A DNA stretch of 34,145 nt from Saprospiraceae bacterium (GTDB lineage: Bacteria; Bacteroidota; Bacteroidia; Chitinophagales; Saprospiraceae): positions 1-34,145 of the forward strand of contig JAHDCG010000035.1 of the NCBI GenBank assembly GCA_020629965.1, in the 5' to 3' direction. Under the pieces are notes generated by a model. That model searched no databases. It saw nothing but the letters and a program-made list of their open reading frames with translations, and was not told the origin of the DNA. Positions 8,338 to 16,390 of this stretch are shown piece by piece. The first letter of the stretch is position 1. Every line of letters starts with the position of its first letter. The translations under genes and the position numbers were made by a program.

Positions 8338-9240
8338 CTAAAACAACAATATCACAAACATCGCAATCGGCAGATAAGCAAAGGAACTGAACATCGTTGC
8401 CAACGCCGATTTACGGTCATTTTTCTTGTAAAAGTTGTAACCGTAAGCTGCGTATATCAATGCCAAAACGGGCAGGATAATCGCGGAAATAATTCCCGAC
8501 ACTCCCATCAAATAAGGCACTACGCCCAAAGGCACTAAAGTCAACGCATACCACATCGACAACCAACCCGCTTTTTCGTCGGGTCCTTTACTGCCGAAAG
8601 GTAATAACTTAAAACCCGCCTTTTTATAATCTTCGTTTCCTAACCAACCGATTGCCCAAAAATGGGGAAACTGCCAGAGGAATTGAAGCGTAAAAAGAAA
8701 CAAAGCTAAATAAGTCACTTCACCCTCAAACGCCACACAACCAATCAACGCAGGCAAAGCACCCGGCACCGCTCCTACCGTCACCGCGAACGGAGAAACT
8801 CTTTTCATCGGTGTGTAGATAAAAGCGTAGGTTATCAAAGAAATAATGCTGAACATCGCCGCCCACATATTGAACAGACTCATCAGCGAAATTCCCATCA
8901 GACTCATCATGCCTGCCCACAAAATGCCTTCTTCACGGGTCATTCTGCCGGAGGCAATCGGGCGATTTTCGGTACGTTTCATCATCGTATCGAACTCGGC
9001 TTCCAGTACTTCGTTTAAAGCATTTGCCGCACCTGTGACAAAGAAACCGCCGAGTGCCAAAATCATCACGACAGACCAATTTACCACCCCTTCGGCTGCA
9101 ATCAGATAAGCCATGACACTCGAAAAAACCACGGTGATATTCAAGCGAAACTTTACCAAGGCTGCAAAGTCCTGCAACTTAGTAGGTGTCGCACTCGTTT
9201 GTGCGCCCGCTGTTATCGATGTAGCTTGTTTTTGTTCCAT
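8338..9240 (-). CDS. ctaB: Protoheme IX farnesyltransferase (heme O synthase)
   Basis: This 300-aa polytopic UbiA-superfamily membrane protein transfers a farnesyl group to the 2-vinyl of protoheme, making heme O, the precursor of heme A for the oxidase. The prenyl-diphosphate binding region is visible as NALNEVLEAEFDTMMKRTEN followed by RP-ASGRM (about residues 73-100). The second loop motif, NEDYKKAGFKLLPF, is also present. An N-terminal, non-hydrophobic stretch of about 25 residues precedes the first helix. It sits between coxA and the first coxC, as in other Bacteroidota. A perfect inverted repeat at 9258-9279 lies immediately upstream. No heme A synthase (CtaA) gene is present in the window, so it must be encoded elsewhere if heme A is used. 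Confidence 0.92.
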   Translation of the reverse strand: MEQKQATSITAGAQTSATPTKLQDFAALVKFRLNITVVFSSVMAYLIAAEGVVNWSVVMILALGGFFVTGAANALNEVLEAEFDTMMKRTENRPIASGRMTREEGILWAGMMSLMGISLMSLFNMWAAMFSIISLITYAFIYTPMKRVSPFAVTVGAVPGALPALIGCVAFEGEVTYLALFLFTLQFLWQFPHFWAIGWLGNEDYKKAGFKLLPFGSKGPDEKAGWLSMWYALTLVPLGVVPYLMGVSGIISAIILPVLALIYAAYGYNFYKKNDRKSALATMFSSFAYLPIAMFVILLF

Positions 9241-9257
9241 GCTTATGGTAAACAGGA

Positions 9258-9279
9258 GGCAAAAGTAAAAACTTTTGCC
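9258..9279 (-). promoter_or_regulatory. Inverted repeat overlapping a -7-like box upstream of ctaB
   Basis: GGCAAAAGT-AAAA-ACTTTTGCC is a perfect 9-bp inverted repeat. Its left arm read on the minus strand gives TACTTTTG, a TAnnTTTG match, 20-27 bases before the ctaB start. It could be an internal promoter with an overlapping operator, or a weak terminator of coxA. Confidence 0.4.
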
Positions 9280-9324
9280 CCCCGTTGAATAATTTTTTCA
9301 GATAAATTTGACCGGCACCTCTAT

Positions 9325-11193
9325 TTAGTGCGCTTCGTCGTACTCGCGTTCCCACTCCTGTTCGGGAGTAATTTGCGAGATGTAATCATTACCGCCTTTA
9401 CCGTAGTCATACGGCCATCTTTGTACCGTAGGAATACGACCGGGCCAGTTACCGTGACCGGGGTTAATCGGCGTTGTCCACTCCAAAGTAGATGCTTTCC
9501 ACGGGTTCTTAGTCGTCAATTTCTTACCGTTCCAGATGGAGTAGAAGAAGTTGATGAGGAACAAGACCTGCAAAGCAAATACGATAATCGCAGCCACCGT
9601 GATAAATTTGTTAATCATATCGAAGTGCGCAAACGCTTGGAAGTTATCGAAACTGTAGTAACGACGCGGCACGCCCGCCATACCGATGTAGTGCATCGGC
9701 CAAAAAATAGCGTAAGCACCGACCAAAGTACCCCAAAAGTGAATACGCCCCAAAGTCTCATTCATCAAGCGACCGTACATTTTCGGGAACCAGTGGTAAA
9801 CACCTGCATACATCCCGAAGAATGCCGCAATACCCATCACAATGTGGAAGTGAGCTACTACGAAGTAAGTATCGTGCAGTTGAACGTCGATGGCAGAATT
9901 ACCCAAGAAAATACCGGTCAAACCACCGGAGATAAACATGGAGACAAAACCGATACCGAACAAACAAGCCGCCGTGAAGCGAATATTACCGCCGAACAAA
10001 GTCGCAATCCAGTTAAATACCTTGACCGCCGAAGGTACGGCGATAATCAGAGTAAAGATGACGAAGAAGTTAGAGATAAACGGATTTACCCCCGACATAA
10101 ACATGTGGTGCGCCCATACGATGAAGGACAGGAATGCAATTGCCAAAATGGAATAAACCATCGCTTTGTAACCGAAAATCGGCTTGCGGGCGTGTACCGA
10201 AAGTACTTCCGAAACAATACCCATTGCAGGCAAAATGATGATATATACCTCGGGGTGACCCAAGAACCAGAACAAGTGCTGGTACAAAATCGGCGAACCG
10301 CCGACGTGGTCTAAGGCCGAACCACCGATAAAGATTTCCGATAAGTAGAAAGACGTACCCAACTCACGGTCGAGAATCAAAAGCAAGATACCCGATACCA
10401 AAACGGGGAAAGACAAAAGTCCGATAATCGCCGTAACGAAGAAAGCCCAAATGGTCAAAGGCATTCTCCACAGAGACATCCCTTTGGTACGCAGGTTCAG
10501 TACGGTAGTGATGTAGTTAATACCACCTAAGAGTACCGATACTACGAAAAGTACCATCGAGAAAGACCACATCGTCATACCCGCGCCGGAACCCGTCGAG
10601 GCCTGCGGTAGTGCCGACAGCGGAGGATAAGCCGTCCAACCGCCGGAGAAGGGTCCCGTACTCAGGAAAAGTGATAAAAACATCACGACACCCGCCGAGA
10701 AAAAGAACCAGTAGGATAACATATTCAGGAAGGGCGATGCCATATCCCGCGCTCCGAGTTGCAGCGGAATGAGCAGGTTCGAGAACGTACCCGACAGACC
10801 CGCCGTCAATACAAAGAATACGATAATAGTACCGTGCATTGTCACCAAGGCATAGTAAAACTCCGGTGCCAAAGTACCGATACCCGCTTCATTTACGGTA
10901 ATCCAGCCGCCGAGGATAGGCTTTAACCAAGCCATGCTCTCTTCGGGAAAACCGAGTTGTAAACGGAAAACCAAAGACATCAAGCCCCCGATTACCGCCC
11001 AAAACATACCGGTAATCAAAAACTGACGTGCAATCATTTTATGATCCATACTAAAGATGTAGTGGAAAATAAAACTCGATTGATATTTATCGCCGTGGTG
11101 ATGGTCGTGAAAGTGATCATCATATCCTAACTCCTCGATGAGAGTCTCCTCATTATACTTTTGCGGCGCGGTGATAGTTCCTGTATCTGCCAT
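9325..11193 (-). CDS. coxA: Cytochrome c oxidase subunit I (A1-type heme-copper oxidase)
   Basis: This 622-aa, 12-helix catalytic subunit reduces O2 to water at heme a3-CuB and pumps protons. The ligands are visible: H120 (MHGT) and H450 for heme a, H448 for heme a3 (VVAHFHIVMG), and H313, H362 and H363 for CuB (GHPEVY and WAHHMF). Y317 of HPEVY is the cross-linked tyrosine. D150 (GARDM) and N157 mark the D-channel entrance, and K391 (PSAVKVFNW) the K-channel. HPEVY with its glutamate indicates an A1-type enzyme. The N-terminal cytoplasmic tail has a His-rich cluster (DDHFHDHHHGD, about 25-35). It follows coxB by 93 bases. Confidence 0.97.
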   Translation of the reverse strand: MADTGTITAPQKYNEETLIEELGYDDHFHDHHHGDKYQSSFIFHYIFSMDHKMIARQFLITGMFWAVIGGLMSLVFRLQLGFPEESMAWLKPILGGWITVNEAGIGTLAPEFYYALVTMHGTIIVFFVLTAGLSGTFSNLLIPLQLGARDMASPFLNMLSYWFFFSAGVVMFLSLFLSTGPFSGGWTAYPPLSALPQASTGSGAGMTMWSFSMVLFVVSVLLGGINYITTVLNLRTKGMSLWRMPLTIWAFFVTAIIGLLSFPVLVSGILLLILDRELGTSFYLSEIFIGGSALDHVGGSPILYQHLFWFLGHPEVYIIILPAMGIVSEVLSVHARKPIFGYKAMVYSILAIAFLSFIVWAHHMFMSGVNPFISNFFVIFTLIIAVPSAVKVFNWIATLFGGNIRFTAACLFGIGFVSMFISGGLTGIFLGNSAIDVQLHDTYFVVAHFHIVMGIAAFFGMYAGVYHWFPKMYGRLMNETLGRIHFWGTLVGAYAIFWPMHYIGMAGVPRRYYSFDNFQAFAHFDMINKFITVAAIIVFALQVLFLINFFYSIWNGKKLTTKNPWKASTLEWTTPINPGHGNWPGRIPTVQRWPYDYGKGGNDYISQITPEQEWEREYDEAH

Positions 11194-11286
11194 GTTGCTT
11201 AATTTTTAACTGTCACACGAAGGCGGCAGTATCAATTTTTAATTTATTTATTCGGTCAGAGTTTGTTTATAGTATATCTAAAAAGC

Positions 11287-12807
11287 CTACTTGCTTAAAA
11301 TTTCAAATTCCGTGCGACGGTTTTTCGCTCGTCCTTCTTCCGTGTCGTTATCCGCAATCGGTCTTGCCGGGCCGTAGCCTTTGGAAGACAAGCGCGTTTC
11401 GCTGATACCCTTTTCAACCAAGTATGCCTCGACTTGTTGCGCTCTCGCTTGAGATAATTCGACATTCATGTTAATATCACCCGTATTGTCAGTATGACCC
11501 GCTAATTGGATAATCATAGAAGGATATTTTTTCATCGCATCGACCAAGAAATCTAATTCGTATGTTGTTTCGTCGGTCAATTTTGCGCTGCCCAAAGCAA
11601 AGGTTACATAATCGAATTGAATAATACGCTGAACACTGTCCGGCTCGGCTAATACCGTTTCCAGTTTATCACTAAATTGCAAACGACGTTCTTTCTTTTC
11701 TAAATCCAAAACCTCCCCCTTGTACGGGTCTTCGTCCGAATTACGAATGCTGCTGAAGTAGTAAGACGACTGACCGCGCAACCACTCTTCGTATTCGTTT
11801 TGCTCGACAATCTTAACTACGCGACGCATCGAGTAGTGTCCCGTACCGCAAAGCTCTGCGCAAGCCAACTCGTAGTCGAAAGTTTCCCACAACATTTTCT
11901 CCGGGTCTTCCGGGTCGGGTACATTGTATTCGGGGTATTCTTTCAGTCCTTTACGGAATTCATCCGTCGTTTTTACCGGAGTAAAAACAAAATAAGTCGG
12001 CAGACCCGGTACCGCATCCATCTTCACCCGGAAATGCGGCAGGTAAAAGTTGTGCAATACATCACGCGAAGTGATACGCACACGCACTTGCTGACCGACG
12101 GGCAAAACGATTTCCGAAGGATGAAAATCATCCAAGTTTTTATCATCGTTCCAGTCTTGACCCAAGGGGTTCAAAGCCGAAATCTTACGGTAGTTTTTCG
12201 TACCTAACACACCGTCTTCGCCGGGGTAACGCAGGTGCCAGGCAAATTGGTAGCCCGTCCCCTCAATTTCAATAAATTCATCTTCTCCCTGCGGACGCAG
12301 AACAGAACGATTTTCTACGGGAATATCCGCCATAATCATGTTCCAGGCATCCAAACCGCCGACTACCAAAAAGGTCATGACGACTGCGGGAATGATTGTC
12401 CAGATAACCTCCAATTTATTATCGTGCGACAAGAAAAGTGCTTTTCTGCCGGGACGTTGCTGATATTTGTACGCAAAATAGAAAAGCAAAATTTGCGTCG
12501 CAAAAAATACAATTGCCGTGAAAAATGTAGTCGTGTTGAAGATACTGTCGATAGCACTACCGTGAGCCGAGGCAGACTCCAACGGTCCGAAGCCCAACAT
12601 CCAATTTTTGTAGTAAATCGCAGATGCAACACACAGTACCAAAAAGACCACGACGAAAGGTATCATCAATCGTCCCGAACTGCGGTTAGCCGCCTGTTCC
12701 GCTTCCTCTTCTCCGCGAATTTTTGCCGACAACTCGGAAACACGTCCGATTTGTACAACGATTATCGCGATTAAAACTATACATGCAAGAATGAATGCTA
12801 TTGCCAT
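11287..12807 (-). CDS. coxB: Cytochrome c oxidase subunit II fused to a C-terminal OmpA-like peptidoglycan-binding domain
   Basis: This 506-aa protein has membrane helices near 1-20, 47-66, 93-113 and 135-157; the extra N-terminal helices are usual for Bacteroidota CoxB. A periplasmic cupredoxin domain follows with all CuA ligands: H252 (VLHNFY), then C316, E318, C320, H324 and M327 (CAELCGTGHYSM). After a linker of about 50 residues, residues 395-506 form a complete OmpA C-terminal domain: GHTDNTGD, LSQARAQQVEAYL, GYGPARPIADN, EGRAKNRRTEFE. D440 and R455 occupy the positions that bind diaminopimelate in OmpA/Pal (D and R fifteen residues apart). There is no cytochrome c domain. CoxB receives electrons from cytochrome c or complex III, and the added domain would place a wall anchor on the periplasmic face. 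The fusion lies in one uninterrupted frame with no sign of assembly error. Confidence 0.96.
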   Translation of the reverse strand: MAIAFILACIVLIAIIVVQIGRVSELSAKIRGEEEAEQAANRSSGRLMIPFVVVFLVLCVASAIYYKNWMLGFGPLESASAHGSAIDSIFNTTTFFTAIVFFATQILLFYFAYKYQQRPGRKALFLSHDNKLEVIWTIIPAVVMTFLVVGGLDAWNMIMADIPVENRSVLRPQGEDEFIEIEGTGYQFAWHLRYPGEDGVLGTKNYRKISALNPLGQDWNDDKNLDDFHPSEIVLPVGQQVRVRITSRDVLHNFYLPHFRVKMDAVPGLPTYFVFTPVKTTDEFRKGLKEYPEYNVPDPEDPEKMLWETFDYELACAELCGTGHYSMRRVVKIVEQNEYEEWLRGQSSYYFSSIRNSDEDPYKGEVLDLEKKERRLQFSDKLETVLAEPDSVQRIIQFDYVTFALGSAKLTDETTYELDFLVDAMKKYPSMIIQLAGHTDNTGDINMNVELSQARAQQVEAYLVEKGISETRLSSKGYGPARPIADNDTEEGRAKNRRTEFEILSK

Positions 12808-12924
12808 TATTGAAGTTTCTTTATCACTCGGCGCATTCGAAGAATTATCGTCAAACGCCCTAAGATGAATTATATAAAACGGACAAGGGAAAAAGTATGA
12901 AATTCCGCCTGCTCTCGTTCTTTA

Positions 12925-12932
12925 CAAAATTA
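12925..12932 (-). promoter_or_regulatory. Possible internal -7 box for coxB
   Basis: CAAAATTA reads TAATTTTG on the minus strand, an exact TAnnTTTG match 118 bases before the coxB start. No -33 TTG at the expected spacing is seen. It would let the oxidase genes be expressed separately from the act genes. Confidence 0.35.
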
Positions 12933-12975
12933 CAACATTTAAACCCTGTCCGCTTAAAATCGTTGTTCAAGCGAT

Positions 12976-13000
12976 ATTATTTAGACTCAGTCTAAATAAT
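12976..13000. promoter_or_regulatory. Perfect 25-bp palindrome between actF and coxB
   Basis: The arms ATTATTTAGACT and AGTCTAAATAAT flank a single C. The perfect 12-bp symmetry without an adjacent T tract looks more like an operator than a terminator. It lies about 44 bases upstream of the candidate coxB -7 box, a position typical of activator sites. Confidence 0.55.
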
Positions 13001-13034
13001 TCGGGCAATTTTCTACCTTTCGGTATGAAATCCG

Positions 13035-13057
13035 AACCTTTTCGATTAAAATCGAAA
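13035..13057. terminator. Imperfect hairpin directly after actF
   Basis: CCTTTTCGATT and AATCGAAAGG pair with one bulged base, starting about 8 bases beyond the actF stop codon. There is no clear T run on the minus strand, so it may be an RNA 3' end or processing structure rather than a strong terminator. A similar GTCGATT/AATCGAC palindrome occurs at 33104-33119. Confidence 0.35.
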
Positions 13058-13064
13058 GGCGTTT

Positions 13065-14414
13065 TTAGTGGTGTACTTCATTACCGCCGCCGTAACCTAC
13101 GTGGTGGTGCAGAGACTCGCCCAGGTACGGGTCGTTTTTCGGAACCAAAGGTGCTTTCGATAATGTGTTTAACACAAAGAACAAAAACAAACCGAGAAAA
13201 CCGACAAAGACACCCAACTCTAAGAAACCGGGCAAAGTGAAACCGGAAATAAACTCGCTCGCTCCGTGACCGACCTCGTCGATATGGCCTTCCATATCGT
13301 TCAGTGCGTCGCTGTGATTGCCGTGACCGATGTAATCGTGTACGGTGTGTACGACACCCGGCTTAATCATTTGGAAGTAATCCCACCAGTGACCAAACAG
13401 GCAAAGTACGCTGACAAAAATCAAAGTACCGTATTTACGTTTCGTGTCGTTGCGCAGCAAAATGAGGAACGGCAGGGCGAAATTCATCACCAAATTTCCG
13501 TAAAACAAAATCGGGTAATTGTCGATACGCTCACGGAAATAAATCGTCTCCTCCCCGTTGTTTGCGTACCAAATCAACATGTACTGCGAAAACCACAAGT
13601 AAGTCCAAAAGATAGAAAAAGCAAACAAGAATTTACCCAAATCGTGCATGTGTTCATCCGTCACTTCTTGGTAGTAACCTTTAGACTTCAACCAAATCAT
13701 CACGAGAATAGTCAAACTGATTGCCGACACAAACCAAGACGCCGTAGAATACCAAGCAAACATGGTAGAATACCAGTGCCCGTCAATCGACATCACCCAC
13801 TGCCAAATCAAAGCCGCACTCGTAAAACCCGCAATAATCATGAACGGTGCCGCCCATTTCCGCATGGTTTTGTGATGCTCGTAACCGGCGTTGCCGTGCT
13901 CGTCTTCCGCGAGGGACAAAGAGCGCATTTTTCTGTAGAAAAAGTACCACACTCCGACGATAATCAACGTACCGAAGGTGTACCAGTAGTTATTCAAAAA
14001 GCCTGCTTTGCCTTCCAAAATGCGGTCGCCTTCGATATTTCCTCCCCAGTGATAAAGGTGATGTACGTGCAAAAAGCCTGCAATCGCAATAATCATCATA
14101 AAGACCAAACCGACAATCATAAAAGAACCGAAGGCTTCCCAGAGTCTTTTGAAAGCCACGTACCAACCCGCATACGCCGTAATAGATGCCGTAATGACAA
14201 AGAAAGAGATAAAGGCAATACCCGTAAAAAACACGGAGTTATGCAGTAAATTCGTCCAGAAACGGGCGTGGGTGTTGATTGCATGTCCGTCTGCGCCGAC
14301 TCCCGTCAGCGTATCCGGTTCCATGAAAAAACTTAAAATTAAACAAAGCACACCGACCGCAATCATCCCGAGGGTGACGCTCTTATGTTTGCTTTCTAAG
14401 ATATAATGAGTCAT
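13065..14414 (-). CDS. actF: Alternative complex III membrane subunit ActF
   Basis: This 449-aa protein has about ten membrane helices. Its segments LYHWGGNIEGDRILEGKAGF, SIDGHWYSTMFAWYSTASWF and LWFSQYMLIWYANNGEET are characteristic of the quinol:cytochrome c oxidoreductase subunits ActC/ActF. Family knowledge: ActF and ActC are NrfD-like integral membrane subunits of alternative complex III, which replaces the bc1 complex; ActF is not thought to hold a redox cofactor. The C-terminus is histidine-rich (GESLHHHVGYGGGNEVHH). It lies 87 bases after actE and 257 bases before coxB. That larger gap contains a palindrome and a possible promoter and separates the complex III genes from the oxidase genes. 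Confidence 0.92.
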   Translation of the reverse strand: MTHYILESKHKSVTLGMIAVGVLCLILSFFMEPDTLTGVGADGHAINTHARFWTNLLHNSVFFTGIAFISFFVITASITAYAGWYVAFKRLWEAFGSFMIVGLVFMMIIAIAGFLHVHHLYHWGGNIEGDRILEGKAGFLNNYWYTFGTLIIVGVWYFFYRKMRSLSLAEDEHGNAGYEHHKTMRKWAAPFMIIAGFTSAALIWQWVMSIDGHWYSTMFAWYSTASWFVSAISLTILVMIWLKSKGYYQEVTDEHMHDLGKFLFAFSIFWTYLWFSQYMLIWYANNGEETIYFRERIDNYPILFYGNLVMNFALPFLILLRNDTKRKYGTLIFVSVLCLFGHWWDYFQMIKPGVVHTVHDYIGHGNHSDALNDMEGHIDEVGHGASEFISGFTLPGFLELGVFVGFLGLFLFFVLNTLSKAPLVPKNDPYLGESLHHHVGYGGGNEVHH

Positions 14415-14501
14415 GCCGTAGCTTATTTACAGAGCAAACGTACATCATTGTTAGATGTACCGTTGCTGATTTTTCTTGTTTTCTGTCTTGTTTATAATTT
14501 C

Positions 14502-15458
14502 TTAGCGGTTGTGGTCTCCGCTGCGAACATCGCCGTCACCGTGGTCTTCGCCTCGGTGCAAACCGCCTTCAGGTTCTTCCTCCAAAGGGGGAACATCCGT
14601 ACCCGGGTCTTTCTTCGCGTCGATGACGTCGCCTTTCGACATAATTTCCGCCATTTGTTGCTTCGCTTCTTTGCCGGGCATACCGTAAGCGGGGTTCAAA
14701 GTGTTATTATCCGCATTATAATCTACACCTTTTTCTTTGGCTTGCAAAGAGCGGATGTAGTGAATAACCTGCCAGCGTTCTTCGTAGCTGATTTTATCTT
14801 TGTAAGCACCCATCACGTTTTTACCGTACATGATAGAGTGGTAATAACGACCGTTGGAAGAGTTAATCAACTCGTCCAAAAGGAAATTTGCGGGAGCTGC
14901 GGGATAAACGGCATTCGGGTTTGCCTCATCGACCAACCAGCCGTTTCCGTCGCCTTTTGCACCGTGACAAATGGCGCAAAACAAATTGTATAAGTTTTTA
15001 CCGCGTGCCATGCCTTCTTCCGTAATCGGAAAAGGATTGCCGACAATTTCGTTCGTCGCGCGAATACGCTCCTCTTCGGTATCCTTGTAGTAATAAGGTA
15101 CACTGCCGTTCATCGGCACGGAAATAGAATTGTTGTCGTCTTCGCCGCGCAAAGAAGCCATTACTTTCTTGACATTATCGGTAGAACCCGTGCTGTCCAT
15201 GGCAAAGTACACCCCTGCGTAACCGCGCGGTACGGTATTCTCCACCGGAAGGTTATGCTCTTGCAGCTTCCGCAATTTCACGGTACTCGTACTGTCCCAG
15301 GTGTTGTAGTAGTAATAGCTCAAAACGTTAGCCTCGTTCGCCAAAGAGTGTCCCATATCGGGCATGTACTCGTTACCCGGGTCTTCCAAGTCGCGTTCAC
15401 AAGCCGTAAAAACGGACAGGCACAGCAGAGCTAAAATTGTTGCAAAAATGTTTTTCAT
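14502..15458 (-). CDS. actE: Monoheme cytochrome c lipoprotein ActE of alternative complex III
   Basis: This 318-aa protein has a lipoprotein signal peptide with lipobox VFTAC (Cys20). One heme c motif, CAICH (161-165), is preceded by GKNLYNLF and followed by GAKGDGNG, with M216 (YGKNVMGAY) a plausible sixth ligand. ActE is the membrane-anchored monoheme cytochrome that passes electrons from ActA toward the oxidase. The C-terminal 50 residues are a low-complexity acidic/His-rich tail (PLEEEPEGGLHRGEDHGDGD) not needed for the cytochrome fold. It lies 247 bases after actD, a spacer whose right edge carries a degenerate 9-mer array. Confidence 0.92.
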   Translation of the reverse strand: MKNIFATILALLCLSVFTACERDLEDPGNEYMPDMGHSLANEANVLSYYYYNTWDSTSTVKLRKLQEHNLPVENTVPRGYAGVYFAMDSTGSTDNVKKVMASLRGEDDNNSISVPMNGSVPYYYKDTEEERIRATNEIVGNPFPITEEGMARGKNLYNLFCAICHGAKGDGNGWLVDEANPNAVYPAAPANFLLDELINSSNGRYYHSIMYGKNVMGAYKDKISYEERWQVIHYIRSLQAKEKGVDYNADNNTLNPAYGMPGKEAKQQMAEIMSKGDVIDAKKDPGTDVPPLEEEPEGGLHRGEDHGDGDVRSGDHNR

Positions 15459-15664
15459 CGTATTATGTTGAGGGCCGGTCGAGATATTGGATTTCAGATA
15501 TTTGACGTTAGACTTTTCGTCTCTATTCCTTTACCTGTAATTACTTTTCTGTTCAGCCTGAAAATTCTTTTAGAACAAACGGTTGAAAAAATGCCGTTCT
15601 TCTTAAATCCACCGTAGCGGAAATTTCTTTTAGTATTATTTATAAATTTAGTCGATGCAAGCGA

Positions 15665-15695
15665 TTAACCGCCTAAACCTCCTAAACTTTTAAAC
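15665..15695 (-). repeat. Degenerate 9-mer array near the actD stop codon
   Basis: Units like CTAAACCTC and CTAAACTTT recur with a period of 9, ending about ten bases from the actD stop codon at 15706. The C/A-rich strand is the plus strand here. Confidence 0.5.
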
Positions 15696-15705
15696 AACAA
15701 AAGAA

Positions 15706-16242
15706 TCAAATCCACTTTGTGTTTACTTCCTCCACACCTGTTGCTTGAAAGAAGTCGTTCAATTCATCCACTTCCGCGTCGGAAGCGTGGGTGGTATCGA
15801 ATGCGACACAAAATTTATCGTCGGAGATACGGTCGTCTAAGTTTTCGTTGACGACACCCGGGCGCAAACCGCAGATGGTGTAAAACGTCACGACCATACC
15901 GATACTGGCAAACAAAACCGTCAACTCAAAAGTAATCGGAATGAATGCAGGTACTGACCAGTAAGGCTTACCTCCGAAAATGATGGGCCAATCACGGGTG
16001 AAAATCCACGACATTCCCAAAAACGCCGTCAAAGTACCCAGCGCACCGTAAACAAAACCCGCTTGGTGCAAGCGACTTTCTTCCAAACCCAACAAGGGGT
16101 CGAGACCGTGCACGGGAAACGGAGTAAAAACATCCATGATGTCGAGGTGACGGTGATTGGCTTCGCTGATGGCTTTCAGCAAAACTTCGTCGTCGTTGTA
16201 CAAGCCGTAAAGAACTTTGCTTTTTCCTTCTGTATGTACCAT
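15706..16242 (-). CDS. actD: Alternative complex III subunit ActD (DUF3341)
   Basis: This 178-aa protein starts with a ferredoxin-like soluble region (KVLYGLYNDDEVLLKAISEA, then DVFTPFPVHGLDPLLGL), followed by two membrane helices (about residues 61-80 and 95-122) and a C-terminal soluble tail. The opening motif and the TPFPVHGLD block are typical of DUF3341/ActD. In alternative complex III structures ActD is a small peripheral membrane subunit without cofactors. It lies between actC and actE as expected. The spacer toward actC contains an 8-mer array and a small AAACGGA/TCCGTTT hairpin. Confidence 0.92.
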   Translation of the reverse strand: MVHTEGKSKVLYGLYNDDEVLLKAISEANHRHLDIMDVFTPFPVHGLDPLLGLEESRLHQAGFVYGALGTLTAFLGMSWIFTRDWPIIFGGKPYWSVPAFIPITFELTVLFASIGMVVTFYTICGLRPGVVNENLDDRISDDKFCVAFDTTHASDAEVDELNDFFQATGVEEVNTKWI

Positions 16243-16350
16243 TTTTATTTTTTATCTGTAAAACGGAATGTCCGTTTGAAAAATGCTGTTTTGTTTGTTA
16301 CACCTTATATACAGGTGAAAATCTTCGACGAAAACGTACAGTTGTCCTGA

Positions 16351-16379
16351 TTTAAACGACTGAACGCCTAAACCCTTAA
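16351..16379 (-). repeat. Degenerate 8-mer array near the actC stop codon
   Basis: The plus strand reads GAACGCCT, AAACCCTT, AAACCGCC, a period of 8. The unit resembles the array at 4895-4923 closely (shared string AACGCCTAAACCCTTAAAC). It sits about a dozen bases from the actC stop codon. Confidence 0.6.
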
Positions 16380-16390
16380 ACCGCCCTCGA

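Noticed and set aside
9328-10314. A 328-aa open frame opposite coxA, and similar long frames opposite actF (13266-14249) and actA (21872-22828)
   Set aside because: All are antisense to certain genes and show no recognisable protein features.
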